From Xylona heveae TC161 (lineage: Eukaryota; Ascomycota; Xylonomycetes; Xylonales; Xylonaceae): a stretch of DNA of 64,000 nt. Under the pieces are notes generated by a model, which saw only the letters and a program-made list of their open reading frames with translations, was not told the DNA's origin and did not search any database. Shown one piece after another: positions 32,686-43,316 of the stretch (the first letter of the stretch is position 1; every line of letters begins with the position of its first letter). The position numbers and the translations under genes were made by a program. The DNA is taken from the NCBI RefSeq assembly GCF_001619985.1, contig NW_017264196.1, forward strand, positions 1,736,001 through 1,800,000. The letters run 5' to 3'.

Positions 32686-33277
32686 TGCGCAGAGCGGAGG
32701 AGGGGAATTTTATCAGTCGTATAGCAGCAACGCCATCAAACTAGAGAAAATCTTCAAGAATGAACGGCCATTGTTCGTCCGTTCTAGTCGAAGCTACGCA
32801 AAAATGTGCGATGTACGTAGGTAAATGGAACGTAGTGGCCCAAAAAAAAAGCTCTCCCCAAGGTGAAGATGAGAGCTCAAAGAGATGAAGCGGGGCCTGC
32901 AAAGAAAGAGAGGCGCGTATGAATGTAATTTATTTTGGGTAGAGAGTCGAGTCTGAAAACTGAATGTTGAAGCTCTCGGGGTCTGTTGCGCAGCCAATCA
33001 TCAGAATTGCGTCTTTAGATTCACGCGGTCGCCGTAAAACATCATTGCCATCTCCGTCGAGTTGTCGATTTGTCTCACTCTAATCCATTTACATTCACAT
33101 TAATTCTCCGACAGACTCCACCTGGGCTCTGAGTCTTTATCGTTTCTATTCTTCTCTTCGAATCATACAATAAGATCAGAATCTTCAACAATCAAATCAT
33201 AAACTCCTCCTCGTTCGCTTCAAATATCTACTTGACCCGCTCCTCCACGGTAAGAGGGCGGCGACTCGCTCAGCGTC
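32686..33277. promoter_or_regulatory. Bidirectional promoter of TAF3 and TAF7
   Basis: 592 bp separate the two ATGs and no other gene lies between, so the pair probably shares regulatory DNA. A CCACG-GTAAGAGG at about 33246 in the TAF7 leader could be a 5' UTR splice donor. Pyrimidine-rich near 33110-33170. Confidence 0.6.
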
Positions 33278-35005
33278 ATGTCGAACCCCGTTCGAATGCC
33301 GCTGAAGCTGAAGCTTTCGACGTCTGGCGCTTCAGGCCAAAGTTCACCTCAGCCTCAGTCAACTACTTCTACCACTGCGCCAAAGATCAAGCTCAAGTTC
33401 GGCAGCTCCAGTGCTCGTCCTTCTATATCCAATGAAGCTGGCGCAGGCAACTCTTCAGCTCTTGCTACTCCTAAGGATGCTAAGAAGCGCAAGCTCAAAG
33501 ACTCAGCCGGCCCCGATGGATCTGCACTCAGTTCTCGAAAGCGCGCCAAGGGAGCCAACGCGGTAGTCGACGACCATGACGAGCGTGACGGTATCGCAAC
33601 GACAGGCACACCAGCCAAACCAGCAATCAAGAAGCTCAAACTCAAGAACCGAACACCAGTGACACCGATAATCCGTACAAAATTCAAGGGAAAGCCCCCG
33701 CCACGGCCTCTCGGAGTTGGCTACGACTCCGAGTCTTCTGACCGTGAGATCGACCCGGCCATTGAAGAACAGTTCATTCTGCGCATGGCTCCCGGCGAAG
33801 ACTGCGAATACCTACGACGTGCAATTGAGGAAAAGCGTCTCGGGTTGCCTCTAAAAGACGGCGGCGCAGACGTACGCATGAAATTTCTCAACCGCGAGGG
33901 CCGACGGGCACTTATTACCATACGCGGTCGGCACTACGCTGCAACAATGGTCGATTTGCCCTCTATCACCGAAGGCATGAAGAGCTGGGACAAGCGTGGG
34001 TGGTGGAAAAGTGCAGACATCTGTCAAATGTTACTCGTGATTGGCCGCATCGAGGACGAAAAAGCCGCCGCTACCGCTCCCTTACCACCCCAGATCGACC
34101 AAAAGACATGGCAATACCCTCACGGCCTCACTCCACCCATGCACTACGTCCGCAAGCGCCGATTCCGTAAGCGAGTTAGCAACCGCACCATCGAGGCTGT
34201 CGAGGACGAAGTTGAGCGTCTTCTTGCTCTCGACGCGCAATGCGAGCCCGGCGCAAGCCGGTATGACGTAGTCGATCTCGACCGGCTCACACGCGAGCGC
34301 AGCACCGAACAAAGCGACCTCGACGCGGACGCGGACGAGGACGAAGAAGGCTATGATATGCTCGGCGAAGCGGGCATGCAGCAAGACTACGCCGACGAGA
34401 ACGGTCTCGAAGTCGACGTCGACGCCGAAGGTGAAGAAGAGGGCGGCGATCTTGAAGCAGATCTTGAAATGGCACTCATGATGGAAGAAGAACAAGGAGC
34501 GGATGGAACTGCTGCTGCTGGTGCTGGGACAGCAGCTCCCTCTACAGCCACAGCTACGGCCACCGTCCCTGCAGGCACCGTCCCACCGCCCTCTGTCGCG
34601 GCTACCCTCGGACCCAGATCCGATGCGGACCGCCACCGCCATCTCACCCTCGACACGACAAGCACATCTGACATTGTTGCTGCCGCGGAGGCTGAAGCCG
34701 AGGCCGAGGCCGAAGCAGAAGGCGATGCGGATGAGGATGACGAAGAGGATGAAGAAGATGACGAGGATGACGATAACCAGGGCGACGACATGGACGAAGA
34801 CCAGCTCGAACAGCAGCAAGACCTCCTTCGCCAAAGGGAAGAAATCGCTGATCTCGAAGCCGCAATCAAGAAACAGACGGCCGAGCTAGAACGTCTCACC
34901 AACCCCATCTTGAGACAGAAGTTGAGTAAAAAGATTCAGTCCCTCAAGGGTGATCTCGAAATTAAAGTCAAAGCTATCGGTGGGGGCGATGACGATGACG
35001 AGTGA
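33278..35005 (+). CDS. taf7: TFIID subunit TAF7 (TAFII55)
   Basis: A single exon of 575 residues from ATG 33278. After a basic low-complexity start with several KLKLK/KIKLKF-type patches comes the TAFII55 domain at about residues 160-330: EEQFILRMAPGEDCEYLRRA, DVRMKFLNREGRRALITIRG and HYAATMVDLPSITEGMK, then KSADICQMLLVI and YPHGLTPPMHYVRKRRFRK. In TFIID, TAF7 binds TAF1 and restrains its activity at promoters. An Asp/Glu-rich region with Ala-Glu repeats covers about 345-520 and a C-terminal coiled coil follows (LRQREEIADLEAAIKKQTAE). The antisense of the acidic stretch produces long spurious frames. Family assignment is strong. Confidence 0.93.
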   Translation: MSNPVRMPLKLKLSTSGASGQSSPQPQSTTSTTAPKIKLKFGSSSARPSISNEAGAGNSSALATPKDAKKRKLKDSAGPDGSALSSRKRAKGANAVVDDHDERDGIATTGTPAKPAIKKLKLKNRTPVTPIIRTKFKGKPPPRPLGVGYDSESSDREIDPAIEEQFILRMAPGEDCEYLRRAIEEKRLGLPLKDGGADVRMKFLNREGRRALITIRGRHYAATMVDLPSITEGMKSWDKRGWWKSADICQMLLVIGRIEDEKAAATAPLPPQIDQKTWQYPHGLTPPMHYVRKRRFRKRVSNRTIEAVEDEVERLLALDAQCEPGASRYDVVDLDRLTRERSTEQSDLDADADEDEEGYDMLGEAGMQQDYADENGLEVDVDAEGEEEGGDLEADLEMALMMEEEQGADGTAAAGAGTAAPSTATATATVPAGTVPPPSVAATLGPRSDADRHRHLTLDTTSTSDIVAAAEAEAEAEAEAEGDADEDDEEDEEDDEDDDNQGDDMDEDQLEQQQDLLRQREEIADLEAAIKKQTAELERLTNPILRQKLSKKIQSLKGDLEIKVKAIGGGDDDDE

Positions 35006-35737
35006 GAGTCTTTACCTCTTTTTGTTCTCCCTTCTCTTGGCGCTGGGTTTATATCAATTTCGTCTCCTTTGTTCCGGTCTCAGGTTTATATCATTCGGAC
35101 CTGGCCTGTTTCTTGTGCTGCAGGCGAAATATATCAAGTGAAATAGGACAGGTTATTTCACGGTTCACAGTTCAAGGTTCAAGGTTCAATCGGGTTACTT
35201 GTTCAATCTCAAGTCCAAAATCTTTCAGATGTTTATGAATATGGACATGTCATTTTCTGGAGTTTAGGTAGTGGGCCTCGTACACACAAATAACGGACAA
35301 TCTATCACTTGCAATGCATTTATTTCACCCTCTTTGCACTTCACCCACATACAAATTATGGTATGATGTTACATGTATCCACTACTCAGGTGCAATTTAT
35401 TTAAAGACCTTTCTTTTATTTCAAGTTCCGCTATGAGGCGCTATGAGGCGCTATGAACATGAGAATTCAGCAGTAGTCTTAAGAAAATGTCAATCTGGTT
35501 TCAGAGATCCGCGTCCCCTTGGTCTCAGGCTCGGAAAAAAAAAATCTTTGTGAAATGTTGATGAATGTAACCATGCAGGACTGTGAAGAGAATATCGGGT
35601 CACAGGTAATAGAGAGTAGGTATCAGGTGTCTTGCCTCACACACCACGCACCACGCACCACGCATCGTGCATCATGTATCGCGCATCGACCTTGACGATT
35701 GTGGTCAGTGTTCCATCCCGTACCTCATCTGTTCGTA
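35006..35737. other. Intergenic between convergent genes
   Basis: Holds three direct GCGCTATGAG copies near 35428-35458 and CACCACG/GCATCG short repeats at 35640-35690. No gene is seen. Confidence 0.5.
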
Positions 35738-37708
35738 CTAAGGAAAATCAATAGCCTGCTGCCACTCCTGAACGGTATCCAATTCATGATCTGGGACGCG
35801 CTCGTACCAAGTCCTTCTACGCCCATCATTGCGCGGGGCGAGTCGCCAAGCGCACCCATTGATGAAAATAACTTCCTGTGCGTCCTCAGCAGCATCATGA
35901 TCATCGTTCTTTTCAATTTTGGCACTGTCTCCTCCGTGCTTATCACCCGCATTAGGCTCATTTCTAGCAAAGTGGTCGATTCCATCTTCATCCATGGCAT
36001 CAACAGACGCTTCTCCACCTCCGTTGCCCTCTACTTCTTCGTACCTATTCTGGCCACTTCCGTCATTAAGAGGAATGACTCGCCAGGTAGATCCGCCCAT
36101 GGAGATGACTGCCTGTTCGTCCTCGGTGGTGTGGCCGCTGTTTACTGCCCCTTTACCAGCTCCTCTGTTCTCAATGTGTGCGATGGTCTCGTCATTTTGG
36201 ATTTCTTGAATTGCGTCTTCGTCCATCTCGTCAACGAATTCTTCGTCAAATTCTCCGCCTTCAATGCCCTCCATGGCCTCTCCGTCTCCGTCGTCCACGT
36301 CGTCTGAGATTCCTTCAGGGCCTTCGGTGACTTGTCCGTTCTCGTCCTCCTCGTCTGCGTCATACCCGCCTGCGTCCTCTTCAGCATGGGGCTGAATGAG
36401 TTCATTTTCGGGAATTCCAGCAGTCCCAGCTGTAGCACCAGCAGTAGGATCAGAGGTAGGATCAGGGGGAGCGGCATGATGAGATCCGTGTCCGTGTGCA
36501 ATTACCGGCAGCTTAATGAGCGGAACACTCTCAATTTTAGAGGCAGGGTCAGTCTCAATCTCGGATCGAAAGTGTCGGCAGCCGCGGCAAGGCTGATGGG
36601 TTTGCATTTCAATATAGTTTCCATCGCGATCGGGCTTGAGCGGAAAGCAAAATTTGGGCTGAACCAATCCGTTCTGAGGATTGTCGAGGTCGCAGAGACG
36701 CCGAGTCACTAGTTCTGAGTAGTGTAGATATCGATCTGGAAGGGCGGGAAACGGCATCATTTTTGCAATCTCAGGGTGGTCAAACAGATTATCTCCGATC
36801 GTGGGAAGCTGGCGGTGATCGTTTGCCTGGCGGCGTGCATGATGATTCCTTTCTGGAAAGGGGTCTCGACGTGGGAGAAGAGTGGAAGTCTAGAGTATGT
36901 TTAGCACTTTCAATTGTTGATCGTTGGGATGTAGGCCGTGGGAATATGAGGAGGATGGATTTGTCTCAAGTGGAGTGGATTGACTGATTGAGACGTGAAG
37001 GTAAATTGGCGTGGATGTGGACAGGGAAGGATTGGCAGAGGGAGATACTCCGATAACCGGAGAGGGAAGTTTAAGGGATGAAAGTGTTTTGGAGGAGATA
37101 GGCCGTACATAAAGAAGAGTGGGACAAACATGATTCAAGCATTTGAGGATCTTACGGAGAAGAGGCAGGGAGTTTAGAAAGTGTATTCGTGGAAGGGGAT
37201 AGCGATGAGCAGGCTGGATGAGTGTTAAGTAGAGCCAGGAGAGAAAGACGTACCTCAAACGGATGGAATTTGCAGAGTATACTGCGATCATACGCATTGC
37301 TAGCTTCTTGCATGTTTCTGCTCTCGCGTCTATTCTCGTTGTGTAGCATAGATGGCAAAGAACCAGCATAGGTATATGACCCCTCTCCAACATGAGCAGC
37401 TGATGAATCTTCTAAGCCCTTTATAAGTAAATAGACGTCAGCAGCATATCTTGTCACTCTTCTGAGCTTCAGCCAGGACAGGACGTGTTCTAAGCTGCTC
37501 GGTGAAGCAACAATTACTCACCGGTCCAAACGGCTTTTCCTCCCAAATATGTGGATTCCTGAACCTCCACATTTGTGTGGAGTCCTACGATACCTCGAAG
37601 CAACGAACAAGACGAAGATAAGGAAGATGTGTTGCCGAGAGTGGCAGGTTTCGAAGCAACGATGCAACAGGATGATGCAAGACAGCGTTGTGTGGTGGGT
37701 GTTAACAA
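35738..37708 (-). CDS. Acidic fungal protein with duplicated C-terminal motif, 5' exons uncertain
   Basis: The 3' exon 35738-36889 is secure. It joins in phase to exon 37254 up to about 37460 across a 364-bp intron (GTACGT donor). At least one more exon lies upstream (ending near 37522 at GTGAGT), but the acceptor between 37457 and 37490 and the start codon are unresolved, so the given 5' end is only the frame limit. Recognisable blocks are VYLLIKGLED, ANDHRQLPTIGDNLFDHPEI, MMPFPALPDRYLHYSELVTR and CRGCRHF, the last three carrying several Cys. The C-terminal third is strongly acidic, and a motif of about 30 residues is repeated (VISMGGSTWRVIPLNDG and VIFINGCAWRLAPRNDG, each followed by Y-E-x-V). 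I do not recognise the family. No signal peptide is visible. Confidence 0.6.
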
Positions 37709-38546
37709 ATTGGTGATAACTTGTCAAAAGAGTGTGTATGAAGAAGTGAGAAGCTTAACGAGAGTTGAATATAATAATCCCATGGAGGATAACTCAAGTG
37801 AGAGCCTCATGGGCGTTGCCATGACACTGGGCTGATCAGGTTGGTCAGGTGTTTTCTGGCCAAAAGAGGGTAAATGGCAACAGAGAAGAGAAAAGCAAAC
37901 AAGATTGCCAAAAATATCATGCTGGAACAAAGCAATGGTATGGAGAGGATATAAATGAAGGTAACATATAGATAATATGTTTAAATAGCATAGCTGCATA
38001 GCGGCATAGCAAAGCAAGCAAGGCAATGTATCAAAACCCAGAACATCTCGAGAAGCATGGCACAGCAAGAAGTAGCATCAAATCAACAATCCGAATCTCA
38101 ACTAAATCAAAATCATATACGATTCTGAAATCTAAGCACATGGCCAAATTCACTGGCAGTTAGTCGGTTGCCATTGCAACGTAGGCCTTCATTCTGGCGC
38201 TGCTCAGCTGTCGTCTCATTAGCGGTTTGCTATCCTTAATAATATATCAGTTCCAAAACACTTAACAATCTCCTCATTAATCACTTTCTACCAAAAATTA
38301 ATAGAATATCCATTATTTAATGGCATGGGTGACATTTGATGTGTGTAGCCCAGATCTGATAGAGCGACGTCAAAGATGGAAACGCCAAGAGTTAAGGTTA
38401 TCGATAAACTCACCCACTAAATCCAGTTTGTTTTCCCCTCCCCACTCCACATTAATCTTCAGCTCAGCTCTACTCCGCAACCTCCATTCTCACCACCACT
38501 ACTACTAGCACCGTATAACCATATATACCGACTGCAGCATGCAATA
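37709..38546. other. Intergenic, divergent promoter region of palC and neighbour
   Basis: Upstream of palC (plus) and probably of the minus-strand gene. Short frames only. Confidence 0.5.
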
Positions 38547-40687
38547 ATGCCGTACCCCTTCTCCCTCCCCACGACCTCCCAAGTCTCCTTCACCTCCAGC
38601 CTCTCAAGCTCTACGCACCCTTCGCTACCCTTGACCGCAACCACATACCGGGGTGTTCTTCGGAACACGCTGAAACGGCATAAACGCCTTCCCCCTGGCG
38701 CGCAATCTTCGGGACTATCCCACGTCCTTGGCTCTCTGAACGACTATATCCCGTATCTATTCGCCCTAGATTGCGGACTGAGCGGGACACCCATATCCAC
38801 ACTTGGCAACGACGAGCAGCCCAATGAACATGGCGCAGCCGACGAAGGGGAAGAAGTCGATATTATACTACACCACGAGGTAGAAACCGAATGGCGGGCC
38901 ACCCTTTCGTCCTCCTCGTCTTTTAGCAGGCCCATGGGGTCTGTGATTGAGAGACCACGGGTCAAACTGCACAGCCTCGAATACGAGCTCTTCTTCGTCC
39001 TGTCTACGCTCGCAACGACATATACGCTATTAGCGCGCAGCCAATTGCACATTCTCTACGGAGGATCTCCATTCGGCACTACCAATCCAGACAGCGTGCT
39101 GCAATGCGCGTCGCCCAGTCCCGAGGCGCGCACGACAGCTATTACCACCGCAACAAAATACTTTCTCCAGGCTAATTCCATATACAATTACCTCGTGGAC
39201 CGCGCGGGGCGAAATACCGGCATGCCGCCCGTCGCAGTGGCAGATATCTCCCTTCCTGCTCTCAACGCATTAAGTTCGCTCGCCATGGCAGAAGCTACCC
39301 TGCTGGCTGTTCTCAAGGACGATCCGTACCCAGCGGCCGTGGCGCAGGACCGGAACAAGCACGATCGCGAATGGATGATTAAAGCTCCAGATCTGCCCAA
39401 GGTCCGAGCGCATCTCTTTGCGCGGTTATGTCTCGCAGCGGCAGACCATGCAAGTCGCGCAAAAGCCATGCTGCAGTCTGTTGCCGCGTCCTCTGCCTCA
39501 TCTCTCAGCGGCGGAAGTGGCGGCAGTGGCGGCGCCAAGCAAAGCAACAGTACGAAAATCGACGACTCCTTGATAAAATACCTCGACGACCTACGCAGGA
39601 CCGCTCGCGCCAAGGCGTGCAGATTCTTCGGCATCGACGCAGACTTGTCTGGTCGCACGGGCGAAGCAATCGGCTGGCTACGCGCGGGAAAGAAGGAACT
39701 CGGTCTAGACGACTACAAGTCTGGATCAGCCAACCCTGCTATTAGCGGTAGTAGTAGTTCCCTTGGTGGCGGGGGCAGCGGAGGAGGATTCGGACGATTA
39801 AAAAAGACGCTTTTGGAGAAACGCGAAGACAAGAAGATTGAAAAGGGCGGCGACTGGGGCCGAGACGCGGGCAGATTCGAAGAAGGGCGTGTCAATGACA
39901 TGCTGGAGAAGAAGTGGGTCAAGATGAATGATACGGTAGGTCATATGTCCCTAATGGGGTTTTGATTGATATTGTTGTTTTGTTGTTGTGTTGCTTGATT
40001 GGTATTTTCTTATTTTTTTCCCTTTTTTTTTAAGGGAAAAGAAATCCTTTCTTATTATTTGATAAAGTGAGGTTGTGAGGGAGTGAGAAAAAAAGGACCA
40101 GCCGGTACTTGGCCTCCACGCTAACAAGTCATGTTATAACACAGATATCCACACAGCTCGTCCCACCACCAGACGCGCTCCTCTCGCAAATCCCTTCGGG
40201 GCGCGACATCCACAGCCCCAAACGCTACGTCCCGCCACATCTCGAGCCGCATGTCCTCGCCCAGATGCGTGCCCCTCTTGACCCTGATCCTGATCCCGAT
40301 TCCCCTTCTTCCCTTTCCCCTCCTCTTTCTCCACCTTCTTCGTCATCTGCCGCCTACCCCCATAATACTGTTGACGGCGTAGATCACCTCGCTGCCCGGA
40401 CTGCCAGGATGGATGTCTTGAACGAAAATGAATCTAGTAGCGACGATGACGAAGACGACGGTGTTCCCGGGCCTGGCGAGGGACGGACCGATGGTGCTGC
40501 GCGCAACGATTCATCTAGGAGAGCAGGCGGAGGAGGCGGAAGAGGGAGTGACAGGAGGGACAGGAGGGACGAAAGCGATGGACCGGCGCCCGTGGGAGCG
40601 TTTCCTGGGACGACGAGGGGGGATTATGTCGGCCGCACCGGGACCGCGACAGGGAATGGTAGTGGGAGTGGGAATACGTATTATTGA
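38547..40687 (+). CDS. palC: pH-response regulator PalC (BRO1 domain)
   Basis: Exons 38547-39935 and 40145-40687 join in phase (donor GTAGGT, acceptor ACACAG, intron 209 bp) into 643 residues. The N-terminus [20 protein letters not shown] is the typical PalC start. The BRO1 region follows, with [35 protein letters not shown] and later [20 protein letters not shown], then [13 protein letters not shown]. The C-terminal exon has the conserved [18 protein letters not shown] and ends in NTYY. In fungi PalC links the plasma-membrane alkaline-pH sensing complex (PalH/PalI/PalF) to ESCRT-III, leading to PacC processing. The low-complexity glycine and acidic segments are ordinary for this family. Assignment is strong. 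Confidence 0.95.
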
Positions 40688-41077
40688 CGGTACTGATGAT
40701 GAGAAGATGTTAAGATGCCAGGCATATGTATATATACTAAATAGTCACGCAAGGACAAAGATGTCACGGTGCACAAAGGGAACAAGATGGAAATATTGAG
40801 CGAGATGAGCGAATGAGAGAATGGTGAGCGAAACATGGAAAATGGAAAAGATACGTAACGTGGAAAGATGCACAGAGTAGAGCGTTAATGAGTTTTGTAG
40901 ACTAGAATAAATTGGAGAATACACGTCTAAAGCGGACGCCGGGTTATAAGGTACATGATGCCATATCAGAAAAATTACTGATGGAGTTGATGCAGAAAGC
41001 TGGGAAGTCGGGAAGCTAGGAAGGTAGGAGACTGGGAGAGAAAGAGACCTGGTGACAATGCAAGTATGAGATAACGT
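40688..41077. other. Intergenic between convergent genes
   Basis: 3' flanks of palC and the complex I subunit gene. Nothing else seen. Confidence 0.6.
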
Positions 41078-41591
41078 CTACTTTGGAATATAATTCTGCT
41101 GCTCGAATCTAGGTCCCTTGACTTTTGCTTCCTTGAGCAACTCAAAGTATCGATCTAGACTTGTTAGCCTTCGGTCGTTCTCCTTTGTTTGGCTGTCCTT
41201 TTTTCTTCTTTTACGCGGCAGTGTATCATGCGATTCCACGTATAGTGGACTATCGCAGACACGGAACAAAACGAGCAGCTAGAAAAGAGTGGGAAAGAGG
41301 GAAAGGGAAAAGGGAAAGATGCAATAGAACAAAAAAAAATGAAGAAGGGAAAAGGGAGGGGATACCTCTCAACCGTCCGCATTTCTCCAAATGATTGACG
41401 CCCTCGCGATAATAGCATTTGCTCATCTCCTCGCGCACCAGCCGCGCCATCATGCTCTTGACCCATTGTTCGCGAATGATGGCGTCCTGCGCGGCCTTGA
41501 ACGCGACCGTGTCGTCGTAGTCGACGCCGTCAAAGGTCGGTGGCACAGTTGGCTTTTGTGCCTTGAAGGCTTCGGACTCGGGGGTCGGCAT
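41078..41591 (-). CDS. Mitochondrial complex I accessory subunit, NDUFB10/PDSW type (about 12 kDa)
   Basis: Exons 41366-41591 and 41078-41154 join in phase through a 211-bp intron (donor GTATCC, acceptor GTCTAG) into 100 residues. The sequence carries the family blocks: PTVPPTFDGVDYDDTVAFKA, REQWVKSMMARLVREEMSKC and YYREGVNHLEKCGRLRDRYF, then LLKEAKVKG. The Cys residues around REE-MSKCYY and LEKCG fit the disulfide pattern of intermembrane-space complex I subunits. There is no cleavable presequence, as expected. It is a structural subunit of the membrane arm of NADH:ubiquinone oxidoreductase, called the 12 kDa subunit in fungi. The donor GTATCC is not the strongest, but phase and product agree. 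Confidence 0.92.
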
Positions 41592-42698
41592 TATTATCTC
41601 CTTGTGTTTTTCTTCGAATTCGGTTTCTGGAATTTATTGTAGTGTGGGGTTTCAGACGTGGTAGTTGGGACTGGTGTCGGTCTCGGAGCTGTAATTCAGG
41701 CTCTCGTAGCTTAAACGCTCAGCGGTCCGGTTGAATAGCTGTCGCGGGCCAGGTACTGACAGGCTATCCAATATCCGATATATGATATACGAGATCCAAA
41801 GTACGTTGTCTGGCTTGGAGGTATTTTCGAAAATAGGTGGAGTATATGATAGCTAGACAATCGACGGCGGAAGAGAGACAAATTAGATCGTGAGTCGTGG
41901 AGTCGTTGAATCGCCAAGCTCGCCCCGGTTTGCGTTGTCTTGGTGGATGTCGTGCCCCGAACGGCCAAAAGGAAAGAGAAAATGAGAAAATGAAATGTAA
42001 AGTAAAGGTGAAATTGGGCAATAGACAGCAGCAGCAGCAATTGAGATGGGTGCTCAATACACTGCTACGCAAGATGAGAAGGTGGAGAGGCGGAATGGCG
42101 TGGTGTGGGGAAGGACGGTTAACGGGAGCGGGTTGACGAGAAAGTGGAGTTGGGGAGTTGTAGAGTGGAGTTGAGGTGCGACGGTGCTGGGGTTCGGTCA
42201 ATCTACTGACATGGTTCGTCTCGCTTACACCATACACGACATTTTGACATTGCCTTGTCAACTCACTTGGCATTCGAAGAAAATGGATACAAGGTAATGA
42301 AAGAGATCGAGGGGACAGAAATTGTATATCGTTCATGATGAATCAAAATCATAAATCCTCAATTGCTAATTACCCATTGCATTGGTATTCATGTCATAAC
42401 CATATCCACCTGTAATCTGTGGGAATCTTGCCAACGCCATCCTGTCCTGCGCTACCGGTGATATCATACGTTGGTTTTCGTTATTATTTGTCGTTTCAAG
42501 ACCATTTTACTCTTTTCAACGCTTGCAAATATCGTGGGGGAATAAGAGAAAAATAAAAGGGAAAAAGGAAAGTAAAGGAAAAGGTTGTGCCAGCCCAAAA
42601 TAACCTCTTTCGAATGAACCCCAAAACAAGAAACTGTCGAAGAAGGTGAAGAACGGGAGATTGAAGATAGGAGAATTATTCGTGATACCCGGACAATC
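41592..42698. other. Intergenic, promoter of complex I subunit gene
   Basis: Upstream of the complex I gene and downstream of the next minus-strand gene. A 190-codon minus-strand frame at 41764-42336 was rejected as coding. Confidence 0.5.
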
Positions 42699-43316
42699 CT
42701 ACAGTGTCGAATACCTCGGGATGCCCGAACTTCTCATGCTCGTTGACCTGCCTGAGACAGAGCGACTGGATCGGCTCGACTGTGACTGGTTGAACAGCAT
42801 GGTCGATCGTCTATCCAGCTCAAAGGCCAACTCGACATCCTTCCCCCATTCTGCTATATGATCTCCACCGGTATCATCCATTTCTTCATCGAGTAGTCTT
42901 GTGAGCAGTATACTCCGGCGTGCCTCACATGCTTGACACAGACCGTCGATCCAGACGGTGAGGTAAGGATGGCTTTTATTCCGACCGCCAGCACATGGGT
43001 CTGCATTTTCGTCTGAATCACCGTCTCCACTTCGCTGGTGTATAGCTGTAGGATTTCGAGTAAGACCGTCCTCGTCTGTTCGCTCCAGGCTGTGCCTTGT
43101 CGGCGCGGTATCATCCGTAGCGGCGCTTGGTGCACTTGCTGTGCTCGCATAGCTGGTTCTGTATTGTCTCCGTGCTGAGCCGACTTGACTTGCAGTATCC
43201 ATCTCGGCGGGAGCTTGATGTGGGTGAGGTCGTGGTCCAGGCCACGATCCATGCATGACCGCACCCCATTGTGTGTGGCCGCAGGTAGTAAAGACGGCTC
43301 GGCGGCGGAAGCACAT
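42699..43316 (-). CDS. Conserved small fungal protein with Cys pairs, function unknown
   Basis: A single exon of 205 residues from ATG 43314-43316. The N-terminus MCFRRRAVFTTCGHTQWG and the later VWIDGLCQACEARR look like conserved Cys/His elements: a C-x(10)-C-x-H group and a CxxC pair that could bind zinc. Between them is a Ser/Thr/Asp-rich disordered stretch. After the CxxC a helical region (AEWGKDVELAFELDRR) leads to a serine-arginine-rich tail with many RSS repeats. I have the impression of a common fungal hypothetical family starting this way but cannot give a role. There is no signal peptide and no catalytic motif. Confidence 0.7.
   Translation of the reverse strand: MCFRRRAVFTTCGHTQWGAVMHGSWPGPRPHPHQAPAEMDTASQVGSARRQYRTSYASTASAPSAATDDTAPTRHSLERTDEDGLTRNPTAIHQRSGDGDSDENADPCAGGRNKSHPYLTVWIDGLCQACEARRSILLTRLLDEEMDDTGGDHIAEWGKDVELAFELDRRSTMLFNQSQSSRSSRSVSGRSTSMRSSGIPRYSTL

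Noticed and set aside
34082-34834. 250-codon minus-strand frame opposite TAF7
   Set aside because: Antisense of the Asp/Glu/Ala-rich repeat of TAF7; the composition explains the open frame.
41764-42336. 190-codon minus-strand frame
   Set aside because: Lies in the promoter region of the complex I subunit gene; no domain and low-complexity content.
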